A stretch of DNA of 60,930 nucleotides from NCBI GenBank assembly GCA_024278935.1, contig JAJRSF010000034.1:1-60930 (forward strand), read 5' to 3'. How positions within the stretch are numbered: the first letter of the stretch is position 1; each line of letters opens with the position of its first letter. Below the pieces are notes generated by a model, which made no database searches, was not told the origin of the DNA, and saw nothing but the letters and a program-made list of their open reading frames with translations. The translations under genes and the position numbers were made by a program. Positions 9,246 through 19,476 of this stretch are shown piece after piece. The DNA is from Candidatus Zixiibacteriota bacterium. Its GTDB lineage: Bacteria; Zixibacteria; MSB-5A5; GN15; FEB-12.

Positions 9246-9944
9246 ATGAAAAAAATTATTTATTTAATAGCAATCTTATCTTTTACTCTTTCTGCCTATG
9301 CGGCGCCAATGATTGAGATAAAAGAACCGTCGTTTAATTTTGGTAAAGTTGCTCAAAGAACATCGGTGAGCCATACCTTTTGGATTAAATCTACCGGCAC
9401 TGATACTTTAAGGATTGAGAGAGTTGTCCCTGGTTGCGGATGTACCAAAGCACCGCTTCAGGATTCTGTCTTAGCACCGGGTGATTCAACATCAATTGAA
9501 ATTATCTTCGCAACAAAATCTTTCCGTGGATATGTCGCCAAAAAACCATACTTGGAAACTAATATCTCTGATGAAAAAGTATATTTACGAATCGATGCTG
9601 AACTGTTCCCGAAACCGGAATCAATCGGACCAATCGCATTTGAACCGTACAAGCTAGATGTCTCCCAGTATTCTAAAAAACCTCGGAGCAAAGCAAAGTT
9701 TCATCTGGTAAATAAATCTGACAAAGATTATGAAATAACATTGATCGATATGAATAATAAATCGTTCGATCTCAAACTGCCCATGAAAATCAAAGCAGGC
9801 GAGACTATCGAAGGTATGATTACCGTTCATAAAGATAAACTCGATACAGAGTTTAACTCATCGTTTACAATCGAAATCAACGATGATTTCCGTACTCGTT
9901 TGTCACTCCCTATAAGACGGATTATTCGTAATTTGAAAAACTAA
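9246..9944 (+). CDS. DUF1573 exported protein
   Basis: A 232-residue protein with a signal peptide (residues about 4-20, ending AYA). A DUF1573 / ASH-like immunoglobulin domain follows immediately: the pattern FNFGKV, then VSHTFWIKSTG, then VVPGCGCTKA is diagnostic of that family, whose role is unknown but common in Bacteroidota-related phyla. I place the start at the ATG 9246 rather than the in-frame GTG at 9231, because GGAG (9235-9238) sits seven bases before this ATG. It is sandwiched between the two signal peptidase copies. Confidence 0.85.
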   Translation: MKKIIYLIAILSFTLSAYAAPMIEIKEPSFNFGKVAQRTSVSHTFWIKSTGTDTLRIERVVPGCGCTKAPLQDSVLAPGDSTSIEIIFATKSFRGYVAKKPYLETNISDEKVYLRIDAELFPKPESIGPIAFEPYKLDVSQYSKKPRSKAKFHLVNKSDKDYEITLIDMNNKSFDLKLPMKIKAGETIEGMITVHKDKLDTEFNSSFTIEINDDFRTRLSLPIRRIIRNLKN

Positions 9945-9970
9945 CTGATGATTCGTTAATTATAAATTTT

Positions 9971-10002
9971 AAAGCAGGTTTCTATTTTGAGAGACCTGCT
10001 TT
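9971..10002 (+). terminator. Hairpin after the DUF1573 gene, probable terminator
   Basis: AAAGCAGGT and ACCTGCTTT close a hairpin around a TTTCT...GAGAG segment, 26 bp after the stop. The following sequence (TTTGTTGTG) is only weakly T-rich. Its core matches the AGGTCTC/GAGACCT hairpin family found elsewhere in the window. Confidence 0.55.
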
Positions 10003-10056
10003 GTTGTGTCCGTGATTTCATCAGGAAAGGGTTCCTGACGACGCGAGTAATTGATC

Positions 10057-10087
10057 GTAGGTACCGTCTTTCCGAGACCTGACTTTT
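10057..10087. repeat. Degenerate copy of the GTAGGTCAGGTC hairpin repeat
   Basis: GTAGGTaccGTCTTTCC followed by GAGACCTGACTTTT. It matches the copies at 53262, 55375 and 57786 apart from a small change in the left arm that breaks perfect pairing. Confidence 0.6.
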
Positions 10088-10162
10088 CTAATAAATCATC
10101 TGAATAAATAATTGTTTCGTAAGTATTCGTTTATATAACAAAACTATTTAAGAAAGATACTT

Positions 10163-10855
10163 ATGACAAAGAATGAAGTTTTTGACAATCTAAGGCAGAT
10201 TCTCTTTGCTGTTATTATGGCATTTATTATGATTGAATCTGTCGTAGCAACCTACAAAATACCCTCGGGGTCTATGGAAGATACGCTTTTGGTCGGAGAC
10301 TTTATTACCGCAAATAAATTTGTCTATGGGGCAAGGCTTACTTTTCTGGACTACCGCTTGCCCGCTATCTCTTACCCGCAGCAGGGTGATATTGTAATCT
10401 TTATACCTCCACATACGCCTATGAAATATATCAAACGATGTATAGCTGTTGGAGGGGACACTCTTGAGATTATTAACAAAAATGTATATGTAAATGGGGA
10501 GGAATATAAATTGCCTAAAACAGGGAAGTATCTCGATAGAGTAATCAAACCAAGAGGGATTAGAGGGGAGAACTCTTTTGATAATTTTGGACCGTATGTT
10601 ATTCCAAAAGATATGTTTTTTATGATGGGTGATAATAGAGACAACTCGTATGACTCCAGAGCATGGGGACCAGTGGCGAAAGAATCTATTTTAGGGAAAG
10701 CGATGATTATTCATTGGTCATGGAGTGACGATGCATACCCGTCGCCTGAAATAACAATGACTGACCCGTTATCTGTTCCAAGGGTCTTTGTATATAATGC
10801 CGTTCATTTCTTTGACAAGGTCAGGTGGAGTAGGTTGTTTACGGTATTAAATTAA
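10163..10855 (+). CDS. lepB: Signal peptidase I (copy 2)
   Basis: A paralogue of the enzyme at 8519, also exactly 230 residues and alignable without gaps. It keeps the membrane anchor, PSGSM with catalytic Ser37, catalytic Lys91 in YIKRCIAVGGD, and the MMGDNRDNSYDSR box. The closest differences cluster in the anchor and the 93-125 segment, which could alter substrate choice (inference). It is separated from copy 1 by the DUF1573 gene, so the pair probably arose by local duplication. A bidirectional hairpin follows the stop. Confidence 0.95.
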   Translation: MTKNEVFDNLRQILFAVIMAFIMIESVVATYKIPSGSMEDTLLVGDFITANKFVYGARLTFLDYRLPAISYPQQGDIVIFIPPHTPMKYIKRCIAVGGDTLEIINKNVYVNGEEYKLPKTGKYLDRVIKPRGIRGENSFDNFGPYVIPKDMFFMMGDNRDNSYDSRAWGPVAKESILGKAMIIHWSWSDDAYPSPEITMTDPLSVPRVFVYNAVHFFDKVRWSRLFTVLN

Positions 10856-10904
10856 TAAAAAAAGTCGGGTTCTGCATTCGCTTAGCGAACAGTTCAAACC
10901 CGAC
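10856..10904 (-). terminator. Convergent hairpin between lepB2 and the TolB-like gene
   Basis: GTCGGGTT (10864-10871) pairs with AACCCGAC (10897-10904) and encloses a second hairpin TTCGC/GCGAA. On the minus strand it is followed by a run of seven T, so it best terminates the minus-strand propeller gene. Confidence 0.75.
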
Positions 10905-10928
10905 CTACGTCTTTAATTCAGTATCTAT

Positions 10929-11774
10929 TTATTTAGACCATGTTGGTGCTTTGTCAGGACCTGGTCCTGTCAAACGACGTTTCCCGTTGCCGGTAATATC
11001 TACAATCCAGATAGAACCATCGGTTGTTGAAAAAGTTATCCATTTTGAGTCAGGAGAAAACGATGGGGAAAATGTATTCAGATTTGTTCCAACTGGAGGT
11101 GCCGAGACTAAGTATGTCTCTTTGAAGTCAGGAGTAGTCAGGTAGAGTCCGCCTTTTTTTAAGTCGTTACTAACATAGGCTAACCATTTGCCATCGGGAG
11201 ACCAACTTGGAGCAACCATACCTTTGTGTGTTTCGGCTACTTCAAGCAGTGAATCCATCTCAGGCATATATTCCCCAGCAGGCATTATGATAATACCAAC
11301 TTGACGATTTTTAGCTAAGTAGACAGCAGCGATATCACCATTGGCATTACGAGTAGGTGAGATAAGATAGTTCTCGTTAAGGTTTTGCCAGTCTTTACGA
11401 AGTAAAATAACTTCGCTTCCATCAGGTTCCATAGTGCAAAGTTGGTAATTCGGAGCATCCGAATTAATATAGTTGGCATTCATATCTTTCCAGAAGAAGA
11501 TTCGTTTGCCATCTTTTTGCCATTCCGGTCCACGGTTACCGAGATCGTTTGTGATTCGATACCAGTAGTTCCGATTGTTAGCATACGCAGAATCAATGTA
11601 GCATAAGAAAATATCATAGAGTTTATGTTTACCACCGAGATTATCAGGTGACCTATAATCTACAAGGCCTGAACGAGTAAATACGATAGTCTTGTTGTCA
11701 GGTGACCAGCTTAAGCGACCATCAGCGTTACCGGAGGCACAGACTTTGTCCTGATTCTGACCATTGACATCCAT
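10929..11774 (-). CDS. Propeller portion of the interrupted TolB-like gene
   Basis: If translation restarts at the ATG that directly follows the TAA, a 281-residue protein results that holds almost all propeller blades but has no signal peptide, so it could not be exported. No ribosome site precedes this ATG. I therefore regard it as a fragment of the 10929-12065 gene. Confidence 0.55.
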   Translation of the reverse strand: MDVNGQNQDKVCASGNADGRLSWSPDNKTIVFTRSGLVDYRSPDNLGGKHKLYDIFLCYIDSAYANNRNYWYRITNDLGNRGPEWQKDGKRIFFWKDMNANYINSDAPNYQLCTMEPDGSEVILLRKDWQNLNENYLISPTRNANGDIAAVYLAKNRQVGIIIMPAGEYMPEMDSLLEVAETHKGMVAPSWSPDGKWLAYVSNDLKKGGLYLTTPDFKETYLVSAPPVGTNLNTFSPSFSPDSKWITFSTTDGSIWIVDITGNGKRRLTGPGPDKAPTWSK

Positions 11775-12065
11775 TTACCAAATATCACCTTTTCGAATAA
11801 AGGCAAGTTTACCGGTTGCTTTTCCGATAACACCTACTTTTTTAGCCGGAAGTGATCCTTGAACTTTGCCTATAATAGCTTTTTCTACCGGAAGAGATTC
11901 TTTGGCACTTTTTGTGTCTGCTTTATCAGATGGAAGAGATTCTTGAGTATCTTTTGTGGCTGCGTTATCAGACGGAAGAGATTCTTGAGTATCTTTTTCA
12001 TTTGAACAAGACAGACCGATAAAAAGTAGAGCACATAAACTAATAATAGATATAAATTTTTTCAA
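11775..12065 (-). CDS. N-terminal lipoprotein portion of the interrupted TolB-like gene
   Basis: A 96-residue product with a signal and lipidation Cys20, four degenerate 14-residue repeats (DTQESLPSDKADTK type) encoded at 11826-11993, and the first strand of a propeller (GKLAFIRKGDIW). As a free product it would be a short repeat lipoprotein. The repeats are near-identical at DNA level in the first two units, so copy number may vary. Confidence 0.55.
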   Translation of the reverse strand: MKKFISIISLCALLFIGLSCSNEKDTQESLPSDNAATKDTQESLPSDKADTKSAKESLPVEKAIIGKVQGSLPAKKVGVIGKATGKLAFIRKGDIW

Positions 12066-12181
12066 TTCTTTTCTCCGTTGTTGATTGATGTTCGTTCTAA
12101 AATAGAGCTAAATTTACGTACGTCAACCATTTATTCTCAAACTCTCATAATTTAGCAAAGAAGTACGATTTTATGTTTCGA

Positions 12182-13024
12182 TTACCAGTTAAAGAAATGC
12201 TTTAGCTCTACTTTTCCACGAATACCGGAAAGGTTTAAGTCGACTCGTCCATCATCGGCTCCAGTGTAAGAAGCAACGATTTCGTCATCTTGAGAGTTAT
12301 ACCAAGCAACCTGATTAAAGTTCAAGTATAAATAGCTCATATCAAATCCAAGAGCTAGCCCAAATATGTTGGTTGGGTAATCAGCACCAAAATGGAGAGC
12401 AATCGATGGGGAGCTATCTTGGAAAGTCGTATTTGTACCGGTAGGGGCAGATGTCGATAAATTAAGATTGTTGTAATCTGACCATAAATCCCATTTAACT
12501 TGATAATAACCGATCGAAATACCTGTCCGTAAGGCTAAAGCTGTTAATTTATTGGCAACAGTAGGAGCATTATAGATGTAATATTGTAATCCTGTATTAA
12601 AGCCTACAAGCGAAAGTTCACTAGTCGGATTTTCTAATGTTGCACCGGTTGGGCTATACAGATGAGAGCCTGTTAATTCTTCACCCATTTTCATTGTATA
12701 AGCAGCACCGATCGACCAAGCATATTTTTCTTTAAAAATTACACCCATCTCAAGACCAATAGATTTTGCATCGCCTAACCAAGCGACATCAGTTGAGGTA
12801 AAATTGTTTGATTCGTAGGAGGCAAATTTGTTATAGTCGTTATCACGGTTAATTCTATTTAAGGAAAAGTAACCGGATAACCATGTGAGTTTTGTGGTAT
12901 GTTTAGACTCAAGTCTATCTAAAAATTTGTCTGTTAATTCTTGCTCTTTATCACTGGCAAAGGCAAAAGATGAAAGTGTCAAAAGAGCAATGATTAAGAA
13001 AATTAAAGTTGTTTTGAAATGCAT
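12182..13024 (-). CDS. Outer-membrane beta-barrel protein
   Basis: A 280-residue protein with a signal peptide (about residues 5-23, ending AFA), a short charged helix (KEQELTDKFLDRLESK), then strands with alternating aromatic residues and Gly/Asn/Asp-rich turns (GDAKSIGLEMGVIF, WSIGAAYTMKMG). It ends in VELKHFFNW, typical of a barrel's last strand. Family not recognised. It is on the same strand as the TolB-like gene 116 bp downstream, which might be a partner. Confidence 0.55.
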   Translation of the reverse strand: MHFKTTLIFLIIALLTLSSFAFASDKEQELTDKFLDRLESKHTTKLTWLSGYFSLNRINRDNDYNKFASYESNNFTSTDVAWLGDAKSIGLEMGVIFKEKYAWSIGAAYTMKMGEELTGSHLYSPTGATLENPTSELSLVGFNTGLQYYIYNAPTVANKLTALALRTGISIGYYQVKWDLWSDYNNLNLSTSAPTGTNTTFQDSSPSIALHFGADYPTNIFGLALGFDMSYLYLNFNQVAWYNSQDDEIVASYTGADDGRVDLNLSGIRGKVELKHFFNW

Positions 13025-13113
13025 AATATCTCCAATTTGTTTGAATATTGATTGTTTGTATTAGTATCGGAGATATTAGCTATTTCTGAAGAATTGCTTA
13101 TTTAAAATGCAAT

Positions 13114-13138
13114 AAAAAAAGGCGAGCAAATGCTCGCC
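13114..13138 (-). terminator. Rho-independent terminator of the PFOR gene
   Basis: GGCGAGC (13121-13127) pairs with GCTCGCC (13132-13138) and on the minus strand is followed by seven T. It lies 28 bp beyond the PFOR stop. Confidence 0.9.
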
Positions 13139-13165
13139 TTATATGTTGGATAACAAATAGTTATC

Positions 13166-14383
13166 TTAGTATTCCATTTTTGCTAATTGAGAGTACAATT
13201 TCCATCTGCGGTCACAATCAATTTGTGCTTGTTTCATAAGCATTTTAGCTTTTTCAGGGTCTTGATTAATCAAGGAACGATACCTGTTTTCAGCATATGC
13301 ATATTCTTCAAACGGAATTGATGGTGCTTTAGAGTCAAGTTGCAGTGGATTTTTACCTTGTTCGATTAGATCAGGGTTATAACGGTATAAAGGCCAGTGA
13401 CCTGATTTTACCGCTCTATCTTCCTGCGTATTTCCTAAGGAAATATTGATACCATGTGCAATACAGTGAGAGTAACAGATAAGCAGCGATGGGCCGTTAA
13501 ACCGTTCTGCTTCAACCATTGCTTTAACTGTTTGGTTATGGCTTGAGCCGATAGCAATTTGTGCTACATAGACTGTACCATATGACATCATCATGAGACC
13601 AAGGTCTTTTTTACCACCCGGTTTACCGCCGGCAGCAAATTTAGCGATAGCCCCACGAGGAGTAGATTTTGACATCTGACCACCGGTGTTTGAATAGACT
13701 TCTGTGTCAAGTACCATCAAGTTGATATTACGTCCACTTGCGAGTACATGGTCAAGTCCACCAAATCCAATGTCATATGCCCATCCATCACCACCGATAG
13801 ACCAAACTGATTTTTTAACTAAGAAATCAGCTACGTTTGTTAAGGCAGTAACTTTATCAGATGGTTTCATTGCTTTTAATTTATCAAGTAAAGCATTTTT
13901 CCGTTCACGTTGTTCTTCAACATTTGCCTGAGAACTCTGTTCGGCATTTGCGAAAGCATCATACATTTCAGGTGCTAATTCTTTGACAAGAAGCAGAGAG
14001 TAGTCGTGGAGTTTGTCTGCTGTGAGACGCATACCAAAACCAAATTCAGCGTTGTCTTCAAAGAGTGAGTTAGACCAAGCAGGACCGAGACCATCTGCGG
14101 TGGTAGTGTATGGTGTTGTAGGAAGGTTTCCGCCATAGATTGAACTACAACCGGTAGCGTTGGAGCATAAAGCTCTGTCGCCGAATAGTTGAGTCATCAG
14201 TTTGATATATGGAGTCTCACCACAACCAACACAAGCACCGGAGAATTCAAACAAAGGTTTTACAAATTGAGAACCTTTGGTTGTTTCGATGTTGAATTTT
14301 GATGTGTCAGGTTCTGGGATTTCATTGAGGAAATATTCCCAGTTTAATTTCTCACGGTCACGGATTGGAGCCTGAGCAGTCAT
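13166..14383 (-). CDS. PFOR beta (thiamine diphosphate) portion
   Basis: A 405-residue piece starting at the ATG directly after the second TAA (TAAATG). It contains PLFEFSGACVGCGETPYIKL, the TPP-binding GGDGWAYDIGFGGLDHVL with NVLVLDTEVYSNTGGQ-like sequence, and the C-terminal stretch typical of single-chain enzymes. Cysteines of the proximal cluster (ACVGCGE) are present. No ribosome site precedes this ATG, though stop-start coupling could allow some reinitiation. Confidence 0.65.
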   Translation of the reverse strand: MTAQAPIRDREKLNWEYFLNEIPEPDTSKFNIETTKGSQFVKPLFEFSGACVGCGETPYIKLMTQLFGDRALCSNATGCSSIYGGNLPTTPYTTTADGLGPAWSNSLFEDNAEFGFGMRLTADKLHDYSLLLVKELAPEMYDAFANAEQSSQANVEEQRERKNALLDKLKAMKPSDKVTALTNVADFLVKKSVWSIGGDGWAYDIGFGGLDHVLASGRNINLMVLDTEVYSNTGGQMSKSTPRGAIAKFAAGGKPGGKKDLGLMMMSYGTVYVAQIAIGSSHNQTVKAMVEAERFNGPSLLICYSHCIAHGINISLGNTQEDRAVKSGHWPLYRYNPDLIEQGKNPLQLDSKAPSIPFEEYAYAENRYRSLINQDPEKAKMLMKQAQIDCDRRWKLYSQLAKMEY

Positions 14384-15472
14384 TTAAATAGCATGAGTTT
14401 CTGTTTTGTTACCGTCAGCATCTTTCGCAAAAGCAGGACAGGCATTAACACAAATTTCACACCCGGTACAATCTTCAGGAGCAACTTGTAATGTGTAATA
14501 CATATCTTTGAAACTTTTTGTTTTTGCGTCGACGTATAAGAAATCTTTTGGAGCATTGTCGATATATTCTTTATCAAATCCTTTTGGTCTGATTGCAGCA
14601 TGCGGACAAACGATCGCACAGATATTACATTGGATACAAGTTTCTTTGTCCCAAATTGGAATTTCTGTTGCGAGATTTTGTTTCTCATACTGGGTTGTTC
14701 CGGTCATGAAAGTTCCATCGATTGGGAAAGCAGAAACAGGAAGATCATCACCACGACCGGCGATAATTTCTGATGTTACTTTCTGAACAAATTCAGGAGC
14801 ATGTTTTGGAACGATAGGAGGACGGTGCTTTGTTGAAGTCACTTCTTTTGGATAGCTGACTTCTTCAATGTGAGAAACGGCAGCATCAACAGCAGCGTTG
14901 TTCATATTGACAACTTTTTCACCTTTTGTACCATATGTTTTTTGGATCATCCCTTTGATAGCTTCGATTGCTTTTTCTTTTGGAAGAATACCAGAGATTA
15001 AGAAAAATGCGGTCTGCATAATCATATTGATACGAGTTCCAAGACCTAATTCTTTACCAAGTTTTAAAGCGTTGATAACATAGAATTTGGCTTTTCTCTC
15101 TATAAGTTGTTGCTGTACTTCTATTGGAAGAGTGTCCCAAACTTCAGCAGCTGAATATGGAGAGGTTAATAAGAATGTTCCATTTTCAACAAGTTTGTCG
15201 ACCATATCATATTTTTGTAAGAATGTAAAGTTATGACAGGCTACAAACTGAGCCTTAGAAATAAGGTATGGTTTCTGAATCATGTTAGAACCAAAGCGAA
15301 CATGGGAGACAGTTACAGCTCCGGCTTTTTTGGAATCATATACAAAATAACCTTGAGCAAAATTGTCAGTGTTTTCACCAATAATTTTGATAGAGTTTTT
15401 GTTAGCACCAACGGTACCATCAGAACCAAGACCGAAGAATAAGCCACGGAAATTTTCACCTTCTAAATCAAA
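14384..15472 (-). CDS. PFOR gamma and ferredoxin portion
   Basis: Between the two TAA codons lie 362 codons. The first 63 (FDLEGENFRG, GLGSDGTVGANKN) belong to the conserved gamma domain but contain no usable ATG, GTG or TTG before it; the first in-frame ATG is at 15283. A free-standing product would therefore lose the start of the gamma domain, which argues against a genuine separate subunit gene. Downstream are EVWDTLP, CIQCNICAIVCPHAAIRP and CTGCEICVNACP. Confidence 0.6.
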   Translation of the reverse strand, partial: FDLEGENFRGLFFGLGSDGTVGANKNSIKIIGENTDNFAQGYFVYDSKKAGAVTVSHVRFGSNMIQKPYLISKAQFVACHNFTFLQKYDMVDKLVENGTFLLTSPYSAAEVWDTLPIEVQQQLIERKAKFYVINALKLGKELGLGTRINMIMQTAFFLISGILPKEKAIEAIKGMIQKTYGTKGEKVVNMNNAAVDAAVSHIEEVSYPKEVTSTKHRPPIVPKHAPEFVQKVTSEIIAGRGDDLPVSAFPIDGTFMTGTTQYEKQNLATEIPIWDKETCIQCNICAIVCPHAAIRPKGFDKEYIDNAPKDFLYVDAKTKSFKDMYYTLQVAPEDCTGCEICVNACPAFAKDADGNKTETHAI

Positions 15473-16792
<1,320 letters not shown>

Positions 16793-16813
16793 TCAAAAAA
16801 TAAATTTGCCATA

Positions 16814-17383
16814 TTATTTTGTGGCTTCTTTATCTGATTTAGATAATGTGATTTCTTTTTGCGATTGATACTTACCTTTTTTATCTTTATACGAGGTCAG
16901 ACATTCTTCGTCTGCCTTTAAAAATATAAGTTGTGCGATTCCTTCATTTGCATATACTCGTACCGGGACTGGAGTTGTGTTAGAAAGTGAGATAGTGGCG
17001 AAACCTTCCCATTCCGGTTCAAATGGTGTGACATTGACCAAGACACCATTTCGGGCATATGTAGATTTGCCCGGACAGATTGTGAGGATGTTTCTTGGAA
17101 TTTTAAAATACTCTTTCGTACGGGCTAGAATAAAAGAATTTGGCGGAATTAAAACAGAGTCCCCTTTGAAATCTTTAAAATTAGCAGAAGAGTCCTTTTT
17201 AGGATCTAATTCTGAAATTGAAGAAGGGTCAAATATTTTAAACTCATCCGCTAAGCTGATATCATAGCCATACGAAGAAACTCCAAAGCTAATTCCATCC
17301 CGTACCTGTTTTTCTGAAAAGGGACTAATCATTCCTTTTGATTTGGACATCTCTACGATCCATTTGTCTGACATAACGGGCAT
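16814..17383 (-). CDS. dcd: dCTP deaminase
   Basis: Converts dCTP to dUTP for dTTP synthesis. The 189-residue length is normal. Family signatures seen are [28 protein letters not shown], the catalytic stretch [23 protein letters not shown], and EGIAQLIF. A bifunctional dUTP-forming form cannot be excluded from sequence. It lies just upstream of the PFOR gene on the same strand with a 39-bp gap, so it may be co-transcribed. Confidence 0.93.
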   Translation of the reverse strand: MPVMSDKWIVEMSKSKGMISPFSEKQVRDGISFGVSSYGYDISLADEFKIFDPSSISELDPKKDSSANFKDFKGDSVLIPPNSFILARTKEYFKIPRNILTICPGKSTYARNGVLVNVTPFEPEWEGFATISLSNTTPVPVRVYANEGIAQLIFLKADEECLTSYKDKKGKYQSQKEITLSKSDKEATK

Positions 17384-17484
17384 TGCTGTATTCTCCTAAA
17401 AGCTTTTCTTACTCATATTTGCCCGAACATAATCAATTTGTTTCACAATGTAAACCTAAAACGAGATAAAAAGTACCTCAAAGT

Positions 17485-17916
17485 TTATGATTTAATTGAT
17501 GCTATTTTATTGCTTTCCCATTTCACTAAATCAGCAAGAGTATGACTCTCGAAAATCTGAATAAGTTTGTCTTCAGCAATTGAAAGTAATTCTCGTAATG
17601 AACAATATTCTGCTTTATCACAAACTTCAGTGTTATTGGTACACTTGATTAGATGATAAGGACCGTGAATTGATTCCAACACTTCTTTTACAGTGACACT
17701 GGATGGATCCTTTGATAATGAAAAACCACCACGGACACCTCGATGAGACCGAACGATACTCGATCTTGATAGAGATTGGAAAATCTTTGCTAAAAACTTT
17801 TCTGGAATAGCTTTCGCTTCTGCTATTTCTGAAAGAGGAGTAATACTACCGAGTTCCTTTTCAGATAAATATAAAACTCCAAGCATTCCGTATTCTTCTG
17901 CTTTTGTAAACTGCAT
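17485..17916 (-). CDS. Rrf2-family transcriptional regulator
   Basis: A 143-residue winged-helix regulator of the Rrf2/IscR/NsrR family. The N-terminal half has the helix-turn-helix (ITPLSEIAEAKAIPEKFLAKIFQSL) and wing (SHRGVRGGFSL). Three cysteines in KCTNNTEVCDKAEYC fit the Fe-S cluster ligands of the family, which sense iron, nitric oxide or redox. It stands upstream of dcd and PFOR on the same strand; control of the Fe-S-rich PFOR would make sense but is inference. Exact effector unknown. Confidence 0.88.
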   Translation of the reverse strand: MQFTKAEEYGMLGVLYLSEKELGSITPLSEIAEAKAIPEKFLAKIFQSLSRSSIVRSHRGVRGGFSLSKDPSSVTVKEVLESIHGPYHLIKCTNNTEVCDKAEYCSLRELLSIAEDKLIQIFESHTLADLVKWESNKIASIKS

Positions 17917-17989
17917 CGCAGCCTTCTTTCTCTGAAATTAATATTTAGGGTATCAATCTCATAATTACTACCCGGTTTGTCTTATTAAG

Positions 17990-18018
17990 AAAATAGCAAT
18001 TATAGACTGAATTGTCAA
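17990..18018 (-). promoter_or_regulatory. Possible promoter of the Rrf2 gene
   Basis: On the minus strand TTGACA (18013-18018) and TATTTT (17990-17995) are 17 bp apart, about 74 bp before the Rrf2 start. The minus-10 is a partial match. Confidence 0.45.
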
Positions 18019-18145
18019 ACTATATTTTGTTAATAATTTCACAATCTTTGCTTGTTAGTTCGGGCTAACTTATTTTCAGTAATGGGATTGACTTTTTGCT
18101 TGGAAAACAGGATATTACATTACTTAACAAAGAAATGAGGATTGT

Positions 18146-18697
18146 ATGTCTGAAGATAAGAAACCTGTTGATAAAGGATTACTGGTTGTCTACACCGGTA
18201 ATGGCAAAGGGAAAACGACTGCCTCACTCGGGATGGTTGTCAGAGCGGTCGGTTATAATTGGAATATTTGTATAATTCAGTTTGTCAAAGGGAGCTGGAA
18301 ATATGGCGAACTGAAAGGCTTAAAACGGCTTGAACCGAATGTAGAGCTTCATCTTGTCGGCGAAGGGTTTGTCGGTATTATCGACGACAAAAAAGAGTTT
18401 GCCGAACATCAGAAGGCTGCCCAGGAGGGTGTTGCTTTTGCTATTGAGAAAATTAAATCCGATAAGTATCAACTGGTGATTTTAGATGAGCTCAATATTG
18501 CTGCCGATTTAAAGCTGATAACCAAAGAAGATGTTTTAGCTCTGCTTGATGCTTGTTCGGAAAAACAACATCTGGTTATTACAGGTCGGAATGCCCCTGA
18601 CTATCTGATAGAAAAAGCTGATTTAGTGACTGAAATGAAAGAGATAAAACATCCGTATCAAGATGGTATTTTAGCCCAAAAAGGAATTGATTGGTGA
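18146..18697 (+). CDS. cobO: Corrinoid (cob(I)yrinic acid a,c-diamide) adenosyltransferase
   Basis: Attaches the 5'-deoxyadenosyl group of ATP to cobalt of corrinoids, forming coenzyme B12. The 183-residue protein carries the P-loop TGNGKGKTTASLG near its start, IVQFVKG-like IIQFVKGSW, VILDELN and VITGRNAPDYLIEKADLVTEM, all diagnostic of the CobA/CobO/BtuR type. Its TGA overlaps the GTG start of the next gene, so they are coupled. Upstream TTGACT with a TATTAC box 19 bp later (18089-18119 region) may be its promoter. Confidence 0.93.
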   Translation: MSEDKKPVDKGLLVVYTGNGKGKTTASLGMVVRAVGYNWNICIIQFVKGSWKYGELKGLKRLEPNVELHLVGEGFVGIIDDKKEFAEHQKAAQEGVAFAIEKIKSDKYQLVILDELNIAADLKLITKEDVLALLDACSEKQHLVITGRNAPDYLIEKADLVTEMKEIKHPYQDGILAQKGIDW

Positions 18698-19476
18698 GAA
18701 TTGGCGTAACGGGAGCATCGGGGTTTGTCGGATCATATCTGGTAAAGAAATTGCTTGAGCAAAAGCACAAAGTAGTCGTGCTGGCACATTCCCAAAAGAG
18801 TTCTGTGCGGTGGGGGAGTGCTGTGGAAGTTTGCCATGGTTCTATTGAAGATGTAAGTTCTCTTGAATCATTTTGTGAAAATCTAGATGTTGTTTATCAC
18901 CTTGTTGGAATTATAGCAGAAACTCGTAAAAACAAATTTGATACAACTGTTGGTATAGGTACAAAAAATCTCGTAGAAGCTGCCAAAAAACAGAAGGTGA
19001 AAAAAATAATCTATCTGTCAGCAGTTGGTACACACGAAAATGCAAAATCGAAATATCACCGAACAAAGTTTGTCGCTGAGCAAGCGGTGATTGCTTCGGA
19101 ACTGCCGTTTGTTATTTTCAGACCATCTATTATTTATGGCAAAGGGGATGGGTTTATCACTATGCTTGAGCAAATGATACGAATTTCTCCATTCTTACCG
19201 ATAATAGGAAGTGGGAAGTATAGAATGCAGCCACTTTATATAGATGATCTGATTACAATGATGACAGATTGTTCACAAATTAATAATGAAATAATCGAAG
19301 TCGGTGGTCCTGACAAGCTTGAGTATTTAGAAATTTTAGATATACTTAAAAGAGTGTTGCGGAAAAAAAGAATGAACTTTTTTCTGCCAATCATGTTTAT
19401 GAATATTGTATCGTCGGTCTTAGAGAAAATTCTCAAGCCTGCTCCTATAACGCGAGACCAGATTGTCATGATGTAA
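18694..19476 (+). CDS. Main portion of the NDUFA9-like gene up to the TAA
   Basis: A 260-residue product that contains the complete Rossmann fold and most of the substrate domain and lacks only the last 30 residues. It could plausibly fold and work even if the TAA is a real stop. The role in the cell (quinone, lipid or sugar metabolism) is not known for bacterial members. Confidence 0.75.
   Translation: MRIGVTGASGFVGSYLVKKLLEQKHKVVVLAHSQKSSVRWGSAVEVCHGSIEDVSSLESFCENLDVVYHLVGIIAETRKNKFDTTVGIGTKNLVEAAKKQKVKKIIYLSAVGTHENAKSKYHRTKFVAEQAVIASELPFVIFRPSIIYGKGDGFITMLEQMIRISPFLPIIGSGKYRMQPLYIDDLITMMTDCSQINNEIIEVGGPDKLEYLEILDILKRVLRKKRMNFFLPIMFMNIVSSVLEKILKPAPITRDQIVMM

Larger units (their letters stand above)
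10929..12065 (-). pseudogene. TolB-like beta-propeller lipoprotein with an in-frame TAA
   Basis: One reading frame of 379 codons encodes a lipoprotein signal (LFIGLSC, Cys20), a 14-residue repeat region (residues 25-80), and a WD40-like/TolB-type propeller with blades marked by LSWSPDNKTIVF, APSWSPDGKWLAYVS, and FSPDSKWITFS, ending in APTWSK. A TAA at 11775-11777 splits it inside the first blade, between GDIW and MDVNGQ. TolB-type blades normally read IW-x-MDxxG without a break there, so exactly one codon seems replaced by TAA. No other decay is visible. It could be a nonsense allele, a consensus error or readthrough. Confidence 0.7.

Noticed and set aside
14380-14688. Minus-strand open frame overlapping the ferredoxin domain of PFOR
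   Set aside because: It is a shadow in another frame of clearly conserved PFOR sequence.
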